64,000 nt of DNA from Eumeta japonica (lineage: Eukaryota > Arthropoda > Insecta > Lepidoptera > Psychidae): NCBI GenBank assembly GCA_005406025.1, contig BGZK01000140.1:1-64000 (forward strand), written 5' to 3'. This document shows, piece after piece, positions 37,733-49,696 of the stretch. The notes beneath the pieces were generated by a model, which ran no database searches, was not told the DNA's origin, and was given only the letters and a program-made list of their open reading frames with translations. The position numbers were made by a program, and so were the translations under genes. Numbering within the stretch: position 1 is the first letter of the stretch; each line of letters begins with the position of its first letter.

Positions 37733-40700
37733 GAACATAACTGATATACTTGACATATGATAATACACTGCAGAACTTATGCAATAAAACTTTGTTGTTT
37801 ATCTTTGGCTATTGTTATTACATATTGAATAAGAATCGTTTTGAACTCATTTAAACAAAATTGTAGAGCTCAATGTATATTTTCTACCCATTTGTATTTT
37901 CATATAGCTTATGAAATAGTTCATATTATCAATATGAACTATTAAGTAAGCCTGAAACGAATATGACTTTTATTGGGAAAAATTGAAGTACAATATTTTG
38001 TCAATTGATTTTTGTTGTACTGTATAAAATGTTGGACTCTCCTAACATAAACTTGAGATATGGACTTGATTACAAGCTAGTGAAATTACGCGAATTCTAC
38101 GTGTTCTGTTTCCGCTTCGCCGCGTACCACACCCCACTCCGCGCTTGCGGCACACAGCAGCATATTGTGGTCTCTCTCTCGCTCAGGTGACGTCACCGAT
38201 GCGAGGTCTCAAGTTTACCACAATTATACACCTCGTAAAATATACTCATCTTCTAGACAGCATTGGTTAATGTCACCAGACAGTTCGTACACTGATTGTT
38301 TATTACAAAAATTTAATAGCACACGTGATATGAGATGAGATGCATGTTCAAGATTATAGATGACATGTAAGACTAAAGACGCAATAGATGGCATTGCAAG
38401 GTCACGCGAAACGATATAGGTACATGATTTCCTTCAATAGCTACAAATGCTTGCAAAAAAATATGTCTATTATATGATATGACAAAGTCAACAACCTACG
38501 TCAGCACCAACAGTAAGACATAAATACATAATACATGTTGCATGACAAAACCATCTCATGAAAAGGAAGATTTGAAGGAGCAATAGAGATTGCTAGCAGA
38601 CTATCCTTATACATTATTCAAACTCCAAAACATTTTATGTGTAAACTTTATTTCCATATATATACAAAATATATATACAATACATATATATATATATACA
38701 ATACATATATACAAAAAAAAACTATTTCAATTACAAAGTATATTCTCATGTCATAAAATCAAACCAAAAAAAAAAAGAAGACACCAAGATCATTGGAGTC
38801 TTCCACATGATAACAAAAAAATCATTTTCTCACAAAGAATTATTGGAAAAAAAATTCACACATAAGTAATACAAAACAACAATCAAGTTTTAAAAAAAAA
38901 ACCTGTTCACATAACATAACAAAACTAACACATTAAAATATTTCACTGAAAATTCTTATTTAGATTAGAAAAACCTTTTATATATTATGTAATCAAACCA
39001 TCAATAAACTTTGCATACATAAGAAAATATATTTCGATACCAAACCTTTTCCGCGAAGCACATAGCAAACAATTTAACTGTTTCAACACAAGAAAAAAAT
39101 TATTTAATATCCTAAATCTTGTATATATTTTTACATCCAGCTAGGTGTTGGGTGTGTGAAAAGTTCTTTGATTGAATTTTAATACAATAATAATAATGTT
39201 AGGTATGACACATAAAAAAAGCGACTATGGGGGTCTACCTTTTTGAGTAAACAGAAAACATGTCAAACTTAAAATTACCTCATACATAGCTAGATTATCT
39301 CATACATATACTAGAGCTAGATATGCTCATGTAATAATATAGACTAACATCAACAAAAAATCTGAACAGTTGACCTTGCAGGCCAGACCCCAAAACTCAG
39401 GTATTGTTTTGGAGATCGGAAAGGACAAAAACATTATTGCTCACATTTTCCAATGCAAAATGTGTAGTGTATTATTCTTTCAAAATAATTACTGGTATAA
39501 AAAATTACCTAGTTGTTATTTTTTAAATAATTTATCAATGATGTATTACGAGTGATGCAAGTAATGTGAACAAGGCATACAATATTCTATAAGTTATTTA
39601 AGCATAAAAAGTATTTATAATTTAAAAATTGATTGAGGTTAAGAAATCTGAATGCTTGCATTCTGTAAATCTGATTATTTGAAAAATTGCAAATTGATAT
39701 GATTTATATTTTAAGATTAAAACATCAGCAATATTTTATTTCAGCAGAGGTTTTGAAAAAACGTAACATTAAGTTTAGTGAATTTAGTCATGTATTTTAT
39801 TTTTTTTAAATATGGCCACCATCTTGACATATACTGACCAAACGTTTCATTCATAATGATGATATTAATATACTGACATTATTTGGGATAGTGAGTTTCT
39901 AGCAAATATATTTCAGCAGTCAAATAATCGGACAAATGAAACTATGTACAAAATACAAAACAAAGTCTCCGAGTTTTAGTATGTCTCAGAGCTAAAGACA
40001 TAATGTTAAGTCTGTGAATACTGGCATTGATGATGCAATAGAAAAAGCTGCAAATGGGATTTCTCTACCAAACAAAATTAGGAAAACCAATGTAATGAAC
40101 AGTTCATAAAACCAGGTTAATAAAGGCCCTCCTACATTATAAACAACCTAGTAAAGGTTACAGGCCACCATCGTTTACAGCGGGTCAGGCTCACGCATCA
40201 TGGAAATCTATATGGCCAACTGTGGATGTTCAGTGGTTACAAAAAAAAAGAAATTATTGATAGACCAATTCACCTACATTGGCAGCAAGGACTAAATTTG
40301 TATGCATATTTCTGTAGTATCCTATCAATGACATGAAAAGAATTGCACAAGTTGATATAACAACTGAGCAATTGATATTTCATCCATAACAACAATTGAA
40401 TTCAATGGGCATTAATTATAGAACAAGAGATTCAATGATGGATATTAATCAGTTGTCAATCAATACTCATCACAGAATTAATGAAAGACAATTTTATATT
40501 CATTGATGGTACAATATGGCCGATAGATTTGTCAATTATTCAGACCTTTATATCTCAATCATTTAAATGGAATCATATTTTATAAGCTGGTTATTTTTGG
40601 TGTTAATTACAGATCTCTGAGTAACAAAATGAGACCATTCAAGAAGTGTCATAAAAAACCAGTATCTTCCAACACAGAAATTGAAAAAGGAGATGAAGTA

Positions 40701-40949
40701 GGTTAATAAATAGGTATGCAACACGCTAAGCTTATGTCAGATGATTAACCTTTAATTATGTAATTTAATTTTTCATAATGAAAATGATAAAATATTAATA
40801 AACAATTTATTATAATTTTAACACTTTTTGTGTTCTATTTGTGGATTTTTAAAAACCAAAAATACTAGGATATAAAGTGTATTAATATGAAAGTCAAAGC
40901 ATATGTCAAAGCAAATTTTAATATTACAATTAACTGAGTAAAACTACAA

Positions 40950-41300
40950 TTACTTTATTGATGGTGATTCAGTGATTATAAATGTTGACTTTGAACCAGA
41001 AGATACAGGGTCGAATCTTGATCATAAACGAAATACCAAATTAAATAAATCAAAATAAACCACTTGGTACATGCCTCTCAAAGCACACTAATCCACTGAT
41101 TCTGGGAATTATTGGGAACTGGGAATCAACTCATTGAGAACAACAGCCATTAGCAACTGCAAAACATTATGCCAGCGTGAAGTGCTAAAAGGCTAGTGTT
41201 AACCTAGGAATTAAGCTCTTCAATCTGAATGAAAGATTCCAAGAGATAGTGGAAGGGTATTCCTCAGCAGTGGTGTGATTAAAACCTGACACAACAGCAA
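40950..41300 (+). repeat. tRNA-derived SINE-like fragment
   Basis: GGTGATTCAGTGATTATAAA (A-box-like) is followed by ACAGGGTCGAATCTTGATCA (B-box-like) about 40 bases on. A body with AAATACCAAATTAAATAAAT and ACTGGGAATCAACTCATTGA follows. It is diverged and inactive. Confidence 0.4.
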
Positions 41301-41339
41301 AACTACAATAAAAACTATTAGTTATGCAGATAAACAACA

Positions 41340-42520
41340 TTATTAACACATAACTACCAAAACTCTGAGAGAGCTACCCAAAGAGGATACTGAAGTCTTA
41401 ATGCAGATTTAAATATAATTAATTCTATAGAGAAATTGTTCCCGCCATAATGGAAAGTTGTTGGATAATAATGGTACTTAAACCGGTGAAAAATGCAAAG
41501 TACTGGAATCCTATTACTCAAAAAGTCCCCTACCAATACCAATTAAAGTATTAGAAACTCAATTCTTGAGCAGATTTAACCCCATACACAAAGAAAGGGA
41601 TGTGATTCCAGAACACCAGTATGAATTTAGGTATGGCCATGGCACAATGATGCAGGTCCAGACTTACCAACAAATCTATTATTTTGAAAATAAAAAGTAC
41701 TGCTCTGCGGCATTTATAAATAAATCTCAGGCCTTTGAACGAGTTCGGAACAGAGACCTCATTCAAAATTAAAGAAATGTTTCTGATATACTACTTTCTG
41801 TTTTTTAAAGTCACACTTATAAAAATGTAATTTTTTTGTAAAGTATAGCGAAGATACTTCTAACCTTAAAGAAATACATGATGGTATTCCCCAGGGTAGT
41901 GTCCTTGGCCCTACGCACTACCTGCTGTTCATATCGGATCTACTTGCTACTGACAATGGGAAGTGGACATATTTGCTGATAACATGGCAATCCTTACTGT
42001 TGAAAAATTGTATTCAAAGCCTAGCGAAGCAGAAACTAGACAACATATCCTTTTCGCTCGAGAAACGGTGCATAAAAAACCAATGAAAATAATTAGTTCA
42101 ACTTACATACACATTAAGAAAAGAGACATGCCCACCTGTTGCTTTCAACAATGTTAATATATACCCCAAGTAAAAGTAGTGAAATGTCTTAGGCTATACT
42201 TGAATAGAAGGCTTACATGGAGGAAAAACATATTCACCAGGCACAAAGCTCTCACACAGCAATTTAGGAAATGTTACTGGATATTGAACAGAAAATCAAA
42301 ACTGTCATTAGAGAATAAACTACTGGTTAACAAGGGCATCATGAAACCAACTTTGATATATGGCACCGAGCTGTGGGACACCTGTCAATTTAAATTTAGA
42401 AATGCTGCAGAGATTTTAGTCCTAAGAATAATAACAGATGTTCCATAGTACATAAGCAATGAAAGATTACCCCATAACTTAGAGATTGCCACCATAAAAG
42501 AAAAAACCAAAAAAAGAATA
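41340..42520 (+). pseudogene. Jockey-clade LINE reverse transcriptase relic
   Basis: Across frames and stops the reading gives, in order: a FPAIMESC segment matching the fingers region; IPEHQYEFRYGHGTMMQVQT near 41600; a KKYCSAAFINKSQAFERV segment where the first catalytic Asp region lies; IPQGSVLGPTHYLLFISDL near 41895; a degraded FADNMAILTV, where the catalytic pair should be D-D but reads D-N; VKCLRLYLNRRLTWRKNIFT near 42180; and LIYGTELWDTCQF followed by ILVLRIITDVP near 42400. This order is that of Jockey reverse transcriptases. Frameshifts and a damaged active site show it is dead. It lies antisense in NPC1 intron 1 as assembled. Confidence 0.85.
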
Positions 42521-42904
42521 TCCAATACAAAGACCGCATTGTTAACCATGTGAACAACCTTACAATTGAACTAATGAAACCAAAAGTGACATTTTCTAGG
42601 TTAAAAAGGAAAACCCCATTGAAGTTATGCTATAATACAAAAAGACATTCGATTTTAGAAGTGATCAACTATTAAATATGGAAATAAATAAAACTAATTT
42701 TGCCACGATTTCGATGTATAAGTATACTAGATTTTGCCCACGGTGTTACTCACATGGGCATGGAATTAATTCTTTTATCTTCTATATGTACTAAGAATTT
42801 CACTGTCAATCACTATCCTGATTCTATTCCTAATTTTAACCCTTTACCGGCGATCTTGTACTCGCTCGCATACCAGAGATAGTGCACTATAAAACAATTG
42901 GTTG

Positions 42905-43255
42905 TTAATGTGTTAATTCTGATGGCACCATAGTTCTTAGTAGTCTCATTTTCGTCTCAATCTAAATTTCAATTCCAGACCCACTTAGAAACCAATCCTG
43001 TCCCACTCTTGACTTTGGTCCCAATTCTGTTCTCGGTTCAGATCTTGGTGCAGTTCGAATCAGGCCAAACATTTAAAATAGTTAGTTGTTCATGAGTTAA
43101 TTCAAATCGTAATTTTGTTGCTTTTCTAGTCTCATTCTGAATTTAAATGCCAGATACACTCAGGAACCAATCCCGTCCCGCTCTTGAAGTCGATCCCAAT
43201 AAAATTGTTATCGATGCAGATCTTGATACTACTCGAATCAGGCCAAACATTTAAC
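42905..43255. repeat. Diverged ~180-bp tandem duplication
   Basis: Copy one (about 42900-43083) and copy two (about 43084-43255) share, in order, TCTAGTCTCATT or TAGTAGTCTCATT, CCAGA-CCACT, AACCAATCC-GTCCC, GCAGATCTTG and TCGAATCAGGCCAAACATTT. Divergence is substantial, so it is old. Function is unknown. Confidence 0.7.
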
Positions 43256-44760
43256 TGGGAGGAGTATATCATTGCTTATAGGGAATCCTTCCCACTTCAA
43301 TAAAAAACTGGAAACCATAATTCAGACTGAGATAATTCGAACCTTATTCAAATTTATTTCATATACATTTTTATAATAACAGTTATTAGAATATCAAAAA
43401 TAACATGAAAGTAAAATGTATTTAACTATGGAAAGTAATTATATCTATTTTTGGGCATATACTTTTGTAATATACAAATACAAAGGATGGCATCTAGCAT
43501 AAATACCCAATTGAGCACTACAATGTGCGGGCTGCCCCCTACTGGTGCACTAGTATCAGTTATCCGAAGGAATCATATCATATGTTTTGGATGCAGCTTC
43601 TATACTGTATCTTCTTAATAAATATTATACAGAACATAATTTCAATTTGAGTGTATTTTCAATTCAAATTTTTTTTAATAGATTCCCTCACTTAGTAGAT
43701 TTTTATACATTTTTATGTGAAACGGTATTTCCACAATATTTTACTAATTCTAAGACTACTAATCTCAGAAATAGTAAATGTATAAACTTTAGGTGTTTAT
43801 TAAATCTCACAAAAAAAATTATGTATACAATGTTTACCTTTCTGAATGCTTTTATTTTCTCCATTATTTGATAACCCAATAATGTTCTTAACATTTCCAT
43901 AATAAACAAACTTCAACATATTTTTTATCTTGCCTCTGTGGCACACCAGTATATCAAATATTTGACGATTAAAATAGAGTGATATATATAAACTGGGATA
44001 TATAAATAATATACATGGGCATGTAAGTGTATGTGAAAACTGTTAATTTATTTAAAAATTCATAGACCTGTTCTAATACGGCCTAGGAAAAATACCAACT
44101 CAAGAGATGACTCACCTACCAGTACTACAAGAACTACACCCCACCCTAGGATGAAGTCCATTAAAATTAAAATTTTAGTTTTATTTCAGTCCGTTTTATG
44201 AATATAACAAGTGTACTAATTCTGAGTACCCCATGGTACATATTTTTTGAGAAAATGGACAGAAAATTAATACATTTTATTTTTACATTACAGAGAGTAA
44301 TATAAATTAAATAAGTAAATATCATATAGTTTATTTCAATGTCATGTATACTTTTCCTAAGACACAGGTATGCTGTTCTTGGTTCAATTGAGAAATTATA
44401 AACTTGCAGATCATATATCAGTCATAAGATAAACTTAATGGAACTATAGTACAAAAAATTTCCTTTTCACTAATGTTTATAAAAATAGCATTTTTGGAAA
44501 AATATTTTAGATACAAAACTTGTTTTACTATTTATAATAAGTGGGTAGGATATTAATATTAATACACTTCAATATGAATTTTTCATTTCAGTATTATTTT
44601 TTCCTTTTAAGATGTAATTAAATATTTTTTTAAAACCTAACTACATTAAAAAGTAGTTTTAAAAAATATGTGGAAATACAAACACTATTAACAGTCTTGT
44701 TTAGATAATTAAGACTATTAATTAAAAATTAAACCATATTAATTTGAAGTATATAACTAA
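43256..44760. other. Non-coding stretch within NPC1 intron 1
   Basis: AT-rich. A patch at 43490-43570 (TGGCATCTAGCATAAATACC, then GGGCTGCCCCCTACTGGTGC) stands out in composition but is not recognised. Confidence 0.35.
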
Positions 44761-44762
44761 TA

Positions 44763-45252
44763 CAGTGGAATCTCAATAACTCGAATATCAAGGGAAATGG
44801 AAAAAAAATCGAATTAACGAGTTTTCGACTTAACAAGAACTTCGAGATACATATGACTGTGTCGACAAGGAACAACCATAAAGTTCACAACTGTGTTACT
44901 TAGAAAGTTTCATGAATGTATTCATTCATTGCACGTGTACAAGACAAAAACAATAGATTAGAAGCCCCGAACCCGAACATTCATTTTGGGATTCATTGCT
45001 ATTATTTCAGGGAATTCCAAGTAAGACGTCATTATATTTATCCAACTACGACTTACAGTCTCCTTTTTGAAATTCGAGTTATAGAGTATAAATATGTATT
45101 ATCAATACTTCGTAGGGAAATAACATTTTGTTACAAAGTCTAAATAATTCGAGATACCATGTATTTAGGGGTTCATCGGAAGGGAATAGCAATTTTTTTC
45201 GACTTACTGAGGATTTCGACTTAACGAGGTTCGTGTTATTGAGATTCCACTA
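44763..45252 (-). mobile_element. pogo/Tigger-like MITE, copy 2 (inverted relative to copy 1)
   Basis: It is 490 bp, the same length as the copy at 8885-9374 but in the opposite orientation. The left end CAGTGGAATCTCAATAACTC is intact. The right end reads GAGATTCCACTA, with the final G mutated. TA flanks both sides. It lies about 220 bases 3' of NPC1 exon 1, inside intron 1. Confidence 0.85.
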
Positions 45253-45469
45253 TATATAAATAATGCGTAACTAAATTCATGGTATGAGGTAACTACATGA
45301 ATTAGTTACAAATTATGCATATGATAACTATAAATGAAATCTTAGTTGATTTAAATAGAAAAAAACATAAAGTAGCAAGGAGTATTAGATTCAATAAAAC
45401 ACAATTTGACAATTACCTTATCTCTATCAGTATTTAAATTATATATTTTATAACACTTCCTATACTTAC

Positions 45470-45538
45470 GCATAATGTAAGAAACGCCAACAGCAGACAT
45501 GTTGCGAAGGTAATGTAATTAACATAGAAATCCGCCAT
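45470..45538 (-). CDS. NPC1 exon 1, signal peptide
   Basis: On the minus strand an ATG at 45538 (context GTGGACA/ATGG) opens 23 codons, MADFYVNYITFATCLLLAFL then Thr-Leu-Cys. They end exactly at a strong donor (TGC/GTAAGTATAGG), phase 0. The hydrophobic core and small polar residues fit a cleaved signal peptide, as NPC1 needs to place its N-terminal domain in the lumen. It joins in phase to exon 2 at 24075-24194, whose product starts within a few residues of the usual mature NPC1 start. About 180 bases upstream, around 45700-45745, is a small GC-richer patch without a TATA box that may hold the promoter. On its own this peptide cannot identify the gene; the assignment rests on exon 2, strand, phase and reading frame. 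Confidence 0.78.
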
Positions 45539-47221
45539 TGTCCACATAAAATTCTATTTCACTTTTAGTCCGCACAATTTTTATCATATCATATTCTACT
45601 ATTTTAATATCACAAATATTAGTCAAATATACAGATCAACATATGTGTTAGTCTAAACCGCTAACACCGTAATAAAGCTACTAAATCACAAACTCGACTC
45701 AACAATTCCGACTCATCGCGAAGTGACGTTTGTGCGATCGACCATCAAAAACATGTGTGAATCTTTATGAAGCAGCTCAAAGAGGCAAATCACAGTATTC
45801 GATTCATCTGCCTCAACTCCCTTCAAAAATGCATGAGTAATTCTGGTAGAAAATAATAAAAAATACCGAATTATTTGTAATTCACTAAATGGCCTATTAA
45901 GCAAAAATGTACATCTGTTTGGAGATGTTTTGTTTTAATTTAAAATATGTATACGAGTTAGGAGATATTTTCACATGTATACAATGAATTAAATCGTTTT
46001 GATTATGTTACTGCACTACATTTATTTTATTCTGTGCAATAGGATTCATAAATTGTTTCTGTGACATAAAGTAAGGGACAGCAATCAAAGTTAAAACTTT
46101 TTCTACAAACACAAATTCATTATTCGTAGTATTTTTGATTTTTCGATTTATTTTACTGGTTGCTTTTTTATGTTATTTTCTTAAATTGTTATTGAAAAAA
46201 ATAACATCTTTGAACACGTCATAAATTCATTAAGGTTTAAGTAATTACACAAATAAATATGATTTGATTCCATCAAAATAGAAAAGCATAGAAGTATTCC
46301 TACATAAACAAAATAACCAAACGAAATTGGCTTCGTAGTAAGCGTGGCATACGATATTGGCTTCGTTGCCGAACAAATGTTCACCACGTGTACTTATTTT
46401 TTTTCTTTCTGTCCTCAACGACTGTCCTCAATGTTACATTTTTTTTTCTTCGATTAAGAAATAACAATGTCATTCAAAATTACATTAAAAAAAAATTATA
46501 ATAAGGTCCTTTGAAAGAGATATCCTTATTACCATTTGCGTGAATTATGTGCCTCGAATGAAACTGAATTTATTCTACCTTATGATTCTATGCTTTTCTA
46601 TTTTGATGTTTAATCCTCAATAAATTTCTGAATACGGTAAATTATCTTAATTTTACTTGTACAATATTGTTATATTTTCTTATTGGATGCACAGATTTTA
46701 TGTTTCTTTAAAAAAATCTTTTTAGAATGTTCATATAGGAACTAATGTAAAGTTATTATAAAAGTATCGTATGTGTCTATATTGAGAAAGTTATATACAT
46801 TATATTATTATAAATAATAAAATCAACAATTTGAAATTTTGAAAGCTTCTATGAATATTGTCGACGAAGTGATTATCTAATAATAATTAGGACTACTTAG
46901 AGCAAGTCGAAAATTTTTATTTTATTTCGTATTTGCAAAACAGTGGAAATTAATTGCTAAATAGCAACTCTTATTTTAATAGCCTTTGAAACTCTTTACA
47001 GTGTTTAAAAACTTTTAGTCACTATAAGAAGTAAATGAAAAATGGAGTAGTTTAAAGAAAAGTTGCTTTTCATAAAATAAATGATAAATAGTCGAAATAT
47101 AAGAAAAGAATAGATATGCTATTTAGATAAAAGTTGGTGATCATTAAATGCTAATTATTTAACTTTTTTGAAGCTAGAAAAACTGTGAATTACACATTCG
47201 TATCTATTCATACATTCGACA
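45539..47221. other. Space between NPC1 exon 1 and the small membrane-protein gene
   Basis: AT-rich intergenic sequence. The part next to 45538 presumably holds the NPC1 5' UTR and promoter. No TATA element is obvious. Nothing else recognised. Confidence 0.4.
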
Positions 47222-47923
47222 TTATTTTCGATAGAATGACCTAAACATCTTCTCAATATTTTGATCAACATCAGGTGCATTTGAACGAAAAGATCTGTTT
47301 CTCATGGCCTCACAACTACCTTTCCTTTTAGTTTCATTTATAACAAAATATTGACCGCCCACCACATAGAGAATGCCAAAGATAATTTCACCAATCCGAA
47401 AGAATTGAGGGGTTAAATATAACGAGAAGAAGATTAGAAGAGATATGGAAATCACAGTCTAGAGAGACTTATGTCTAAGCAAAACCACTCGTAATTACTT
47501 AATATATAATATTACTTAAAGCAAATTAGTCAAATTAAAGATTGTAGAGAAGAAACACAAAAATCCCATGTTTTATTACATCAAATCTAGTGCTCATTCA
47601 TGTCACAATAATATTGAATATCATATTATCATGCACTTTCACTTTTTAACATTATATCAAGTTTATATTCTACGAAACTTCCCAATTTAATCCCACTGAA
47701 GTGCATTGCATCTGACTGCATCAAGTTCCATGCATCAATTTGAACCGGTTTGTTGAGCCGATATCGCTACTTTCAAATTCATCGATTCAACCCGGAAAAT
47801 TAAGTGTATTGCCTATATATAATAGAAAACGTAAATAGTACTTACCCCACGTAATTTTTTTGGTATCTCATACATATTTGTTTGTTCAATGAACGATATA
47901 GAGGAAAGTAGTTTGGTTAACAT
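47222..47923 (-). CDS. Two-exon gene for a small membrane protein, function unknown
   Basis: The upstream coding exon is 47846-47923 (26 codons from ATG at 47923, ending MYEIPKKLRG at donor GTAAGTACT). The downstream exon is 47222-47458 (78 codons and a stop), after an acceptor with a pyrimidine tract (AGTCTCTCTAG). Both junction sides are phase 0, giving 104 residues. The product has one or two hydrophobic segments (ISISLLIFFSLYL and IIFGILYVVGGQYFV) followed by a basic, Cys-containing tail that ends NIEKMFRSFYRK. A TTCTTAG just before the ATG could be another acceptor, so the ATG may be internal and the protein longer. A faint likeness to the end of MFS transporters (EIPKKLRG, then a distant INETKRKG) is not enough to name it. 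Same strand as NPC1 exons 1-2. Confidence 0.55.
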
Positions 47924-48189
47924 TCTAAGAATAGAGTATAAATAAGTGTAGAGTAGAAACTCTATACTCTATACAAGTAAAAATAAAAGTATTTCAATTT
48001 TACTTTAACAATTTAGTCATAAAATAATATGAGTATTACTAGTATTTAATGATGTTTTTTTTTCTATTATTCATTAAAGTCAAAGATTTAAGTTGATAAA
48101 TAAGTCTAACATAAGGAAAAAACTGTTAGAATAACAAAAATATGAAGCGCGATGATTTATTAAAATGCGTTAGGAGAATATATACACCT

Positions 48190-48540
48190 GTCCTTATAGC
48201 TTTATTGAATGAAAAACGAGCATGTGAGCCACCAGAGAGTAGGCGGTAACTGTTGCCTATAGATACTTGAAACTCCAGATGAGTTAACAATGTGTTGCCG
48301 GCATCTTGGGTAGGAATAGAATATTTGATGGATGAGGTAGTGGGTTGAAGGAGAGGAGGCTAATTGAGAGAGATTGTGGGATGATGAAGATGGGAGTGGG
48401 CCGCCGAGATTCTTTTTTTTCTCAGACATAAAAATGCATAACGCACGCTTGCATGCCCGTGCACGTGGAGAGTAAAAGTCTCCGTTTTCGGAAACGGGAT
48501 TCCGGAAACGGAGGCCGTAGCCCACTAAAAAAAGTCCTCC
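48190..48540 (-). repeat. Dispersed moth repeat
   Basis: The block CATGTGAGCCACCAGAGAGT, GGCGGTAACTGTTGCCTATA, GTTGCCGGCATCTTGGGTAG through CCGCCGAGATTC is a motif string I know from many moth loci. A partial relative lies at 28700-28885. The far end has CGTTTTCGGAAACGGGATTC, which is self-complementary. Non-coding. Confidence 0.5.
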
Positions 48541-49110
48541 TGTAGAAATGTCAGTCGGCTATACTCTATCTAGGATTGTTTGACAGTTTCGTCGAACACG
48601 GCCAGACCACGCGAAATGCTGACGGCGCGTGACATGGGTAATCTATAGGAAGTCACTGCAGAGACACCAACACATGTTAAGCCTATTTGTACGTCCAAGG
48701 ATAGAAGCATCCCGTTAAGTGATAGGGGATGACCTGATTAGGGCACGAAGATCCTATTCCTATCGTTCAAGCATTGGATTCGTTTACTTCAACAAGCCTT
48801 TCAACTTTGGCTGTGAGGCTGTCAGGTGGGTGCGTTAGTTTCTGTGGCCTACAGATTGTATGATATGATAATAAAAGGTTATGGCGACTAGTAAGAAACT
48901 GCTGAAGATAAATGTGTTTTAGGGTCAAATCCCGCGGTAGTGTAGAAGCGTTCAGATGCGTTTCTCATGTACTTTGAGATCGTTGAGATTTTGAGATCTC
49001 TGTAAACTGCCGAATGTGTGATGCAGCTGTGGGCGTCCGTGGTTGTTCGTGGAAGTTTGTATAGTGCAGTCGGAACAACGCTAGCAAGGAAAGACAAGAG
49101 ACGCATATGT
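48541..49110 (-). pseudogene. LINE C-terminal ORF remnant and 3' UTR (Jockey-like)
   Basis: The minus-strand frame 48888-49106 contains AHSCITHSAVYRDLKISTIS then KYMRNASERFY. This resembles the tail of Jockey-type LINE polyproteins, where an RN-x-x-x-H-x-DL stretch is followed by a region ending in SERF/Y and a His-Pro-like tail. Sequence to its left (48541-48887) would be the 3' UTR. It is short and 5'-truncated; the family call is tentative. Confidence 0.45.
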
Positions 49111-49400
49111 CATCACCGACCTTATGAATTATGTATATGGTATGTTACAGTTATTGCGTAATGAAAGTATGAAATTATTTTTCCTATCCAACACCCCGTT
49201 GACATGGTCCACAGAAAATTGCTGTTTTCCTAACGGTTCGATATGACCCGCAAATGGAGATTTCTATCGAGCTTGACACTTTGGTATTTGTAGTTTGTAG
49301 CCACACAATGAGCGCATTCGACATGCGAAAGAAAATGACTACGATTTGATTTTAATTTTTGTTATATTGAAGTAAATGGTTACTGACTTTTCCGGGATAA

Positions 49401-49684
49401 GGGGCTATCCACAAATTACGTCACATAAATTATAAGCTTTACGACCCACTCCCCCCGTCCTCGTCACAGGTGGTCACACGTTAATAAAAACAGTAGTTTT
49501 TACATTTTTTTTTTTGTTCAAAATACTTTAAATATTGGACAAAACAAAAGACATAAACCTTTTTTCGTTTTCGTATTTCGGATTTGACGTCACAAAGCTT
49601 TTAACCTGTTCCTTGTCGTGCAATGTCACATTTCGTTGACCTCCTCCCCTCCGCCAACACGTGACGTAATTTATGGGTAGCCCC
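49401..49684. mobile_element. PIF/Harbinger-like MITE (good copy)
   Basis: The ends are GGGGCTATCCACAAATTACG and its near-perfect inverse CGTAATTTATGGGTAGCCCC, flanked by TAA at 49398-49400 and 49685-49687. A 3-bp TWA target duplication is the PIF/Harbinger signature. A poly-T run and the TTGGACAAAACAAAAGACAT block match the opposite-orientation copy at 4284-4477. Non-coding. It ends right where the R1-type LINE fragment begins. Confidence 0.75.
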
Positions 49685-49696
49685 TAACGTCTAACC

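Larger units (their letters stand above)
24195..45469 (-). other. NPC1 intron 1 (about 21 kb)
   Basis: This is the inferred minus-strand intron between the signal-peptide exon and exon 2, bounded by GTAAGT at its 5' end (45464-45469) and GACGCAG at its 3' end. It carries Helitron-like elements, RTE and Jockey relics, SINE-like pieces, two pogo/Tigger-like MITEs and microsatellites, listed separately. Stretches not listed (for example 26509-27990, 28890-31590, 34195-35940, 36690-37660 and 37730-40950) are AT-rich and show no supported gene. A GC-rich patch at 38100-38200, with TGACGTCA next to CTCTCTCGCTCAGG, and a conserved-looking block at 29700-30150 remain unexplained. Confidence 0.8.

Noticed and set aside
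37671..38720. TA-rich tracts as a possible replication origin or matrix attachment region
   Set aside because: Simple TA microsatellite and imperfect ATATACA repeats explain them. Nothing in the sequence specifically supports a functional role.
34010..41040. tRNA genes at 34010-34192 and 40950-41040
   Set aside because: A- and B-box-like motifs are present, but acceptor and anticodon stems do not form and SINE-like bodies follow. They are read as tRNA-derived SINE pieces.
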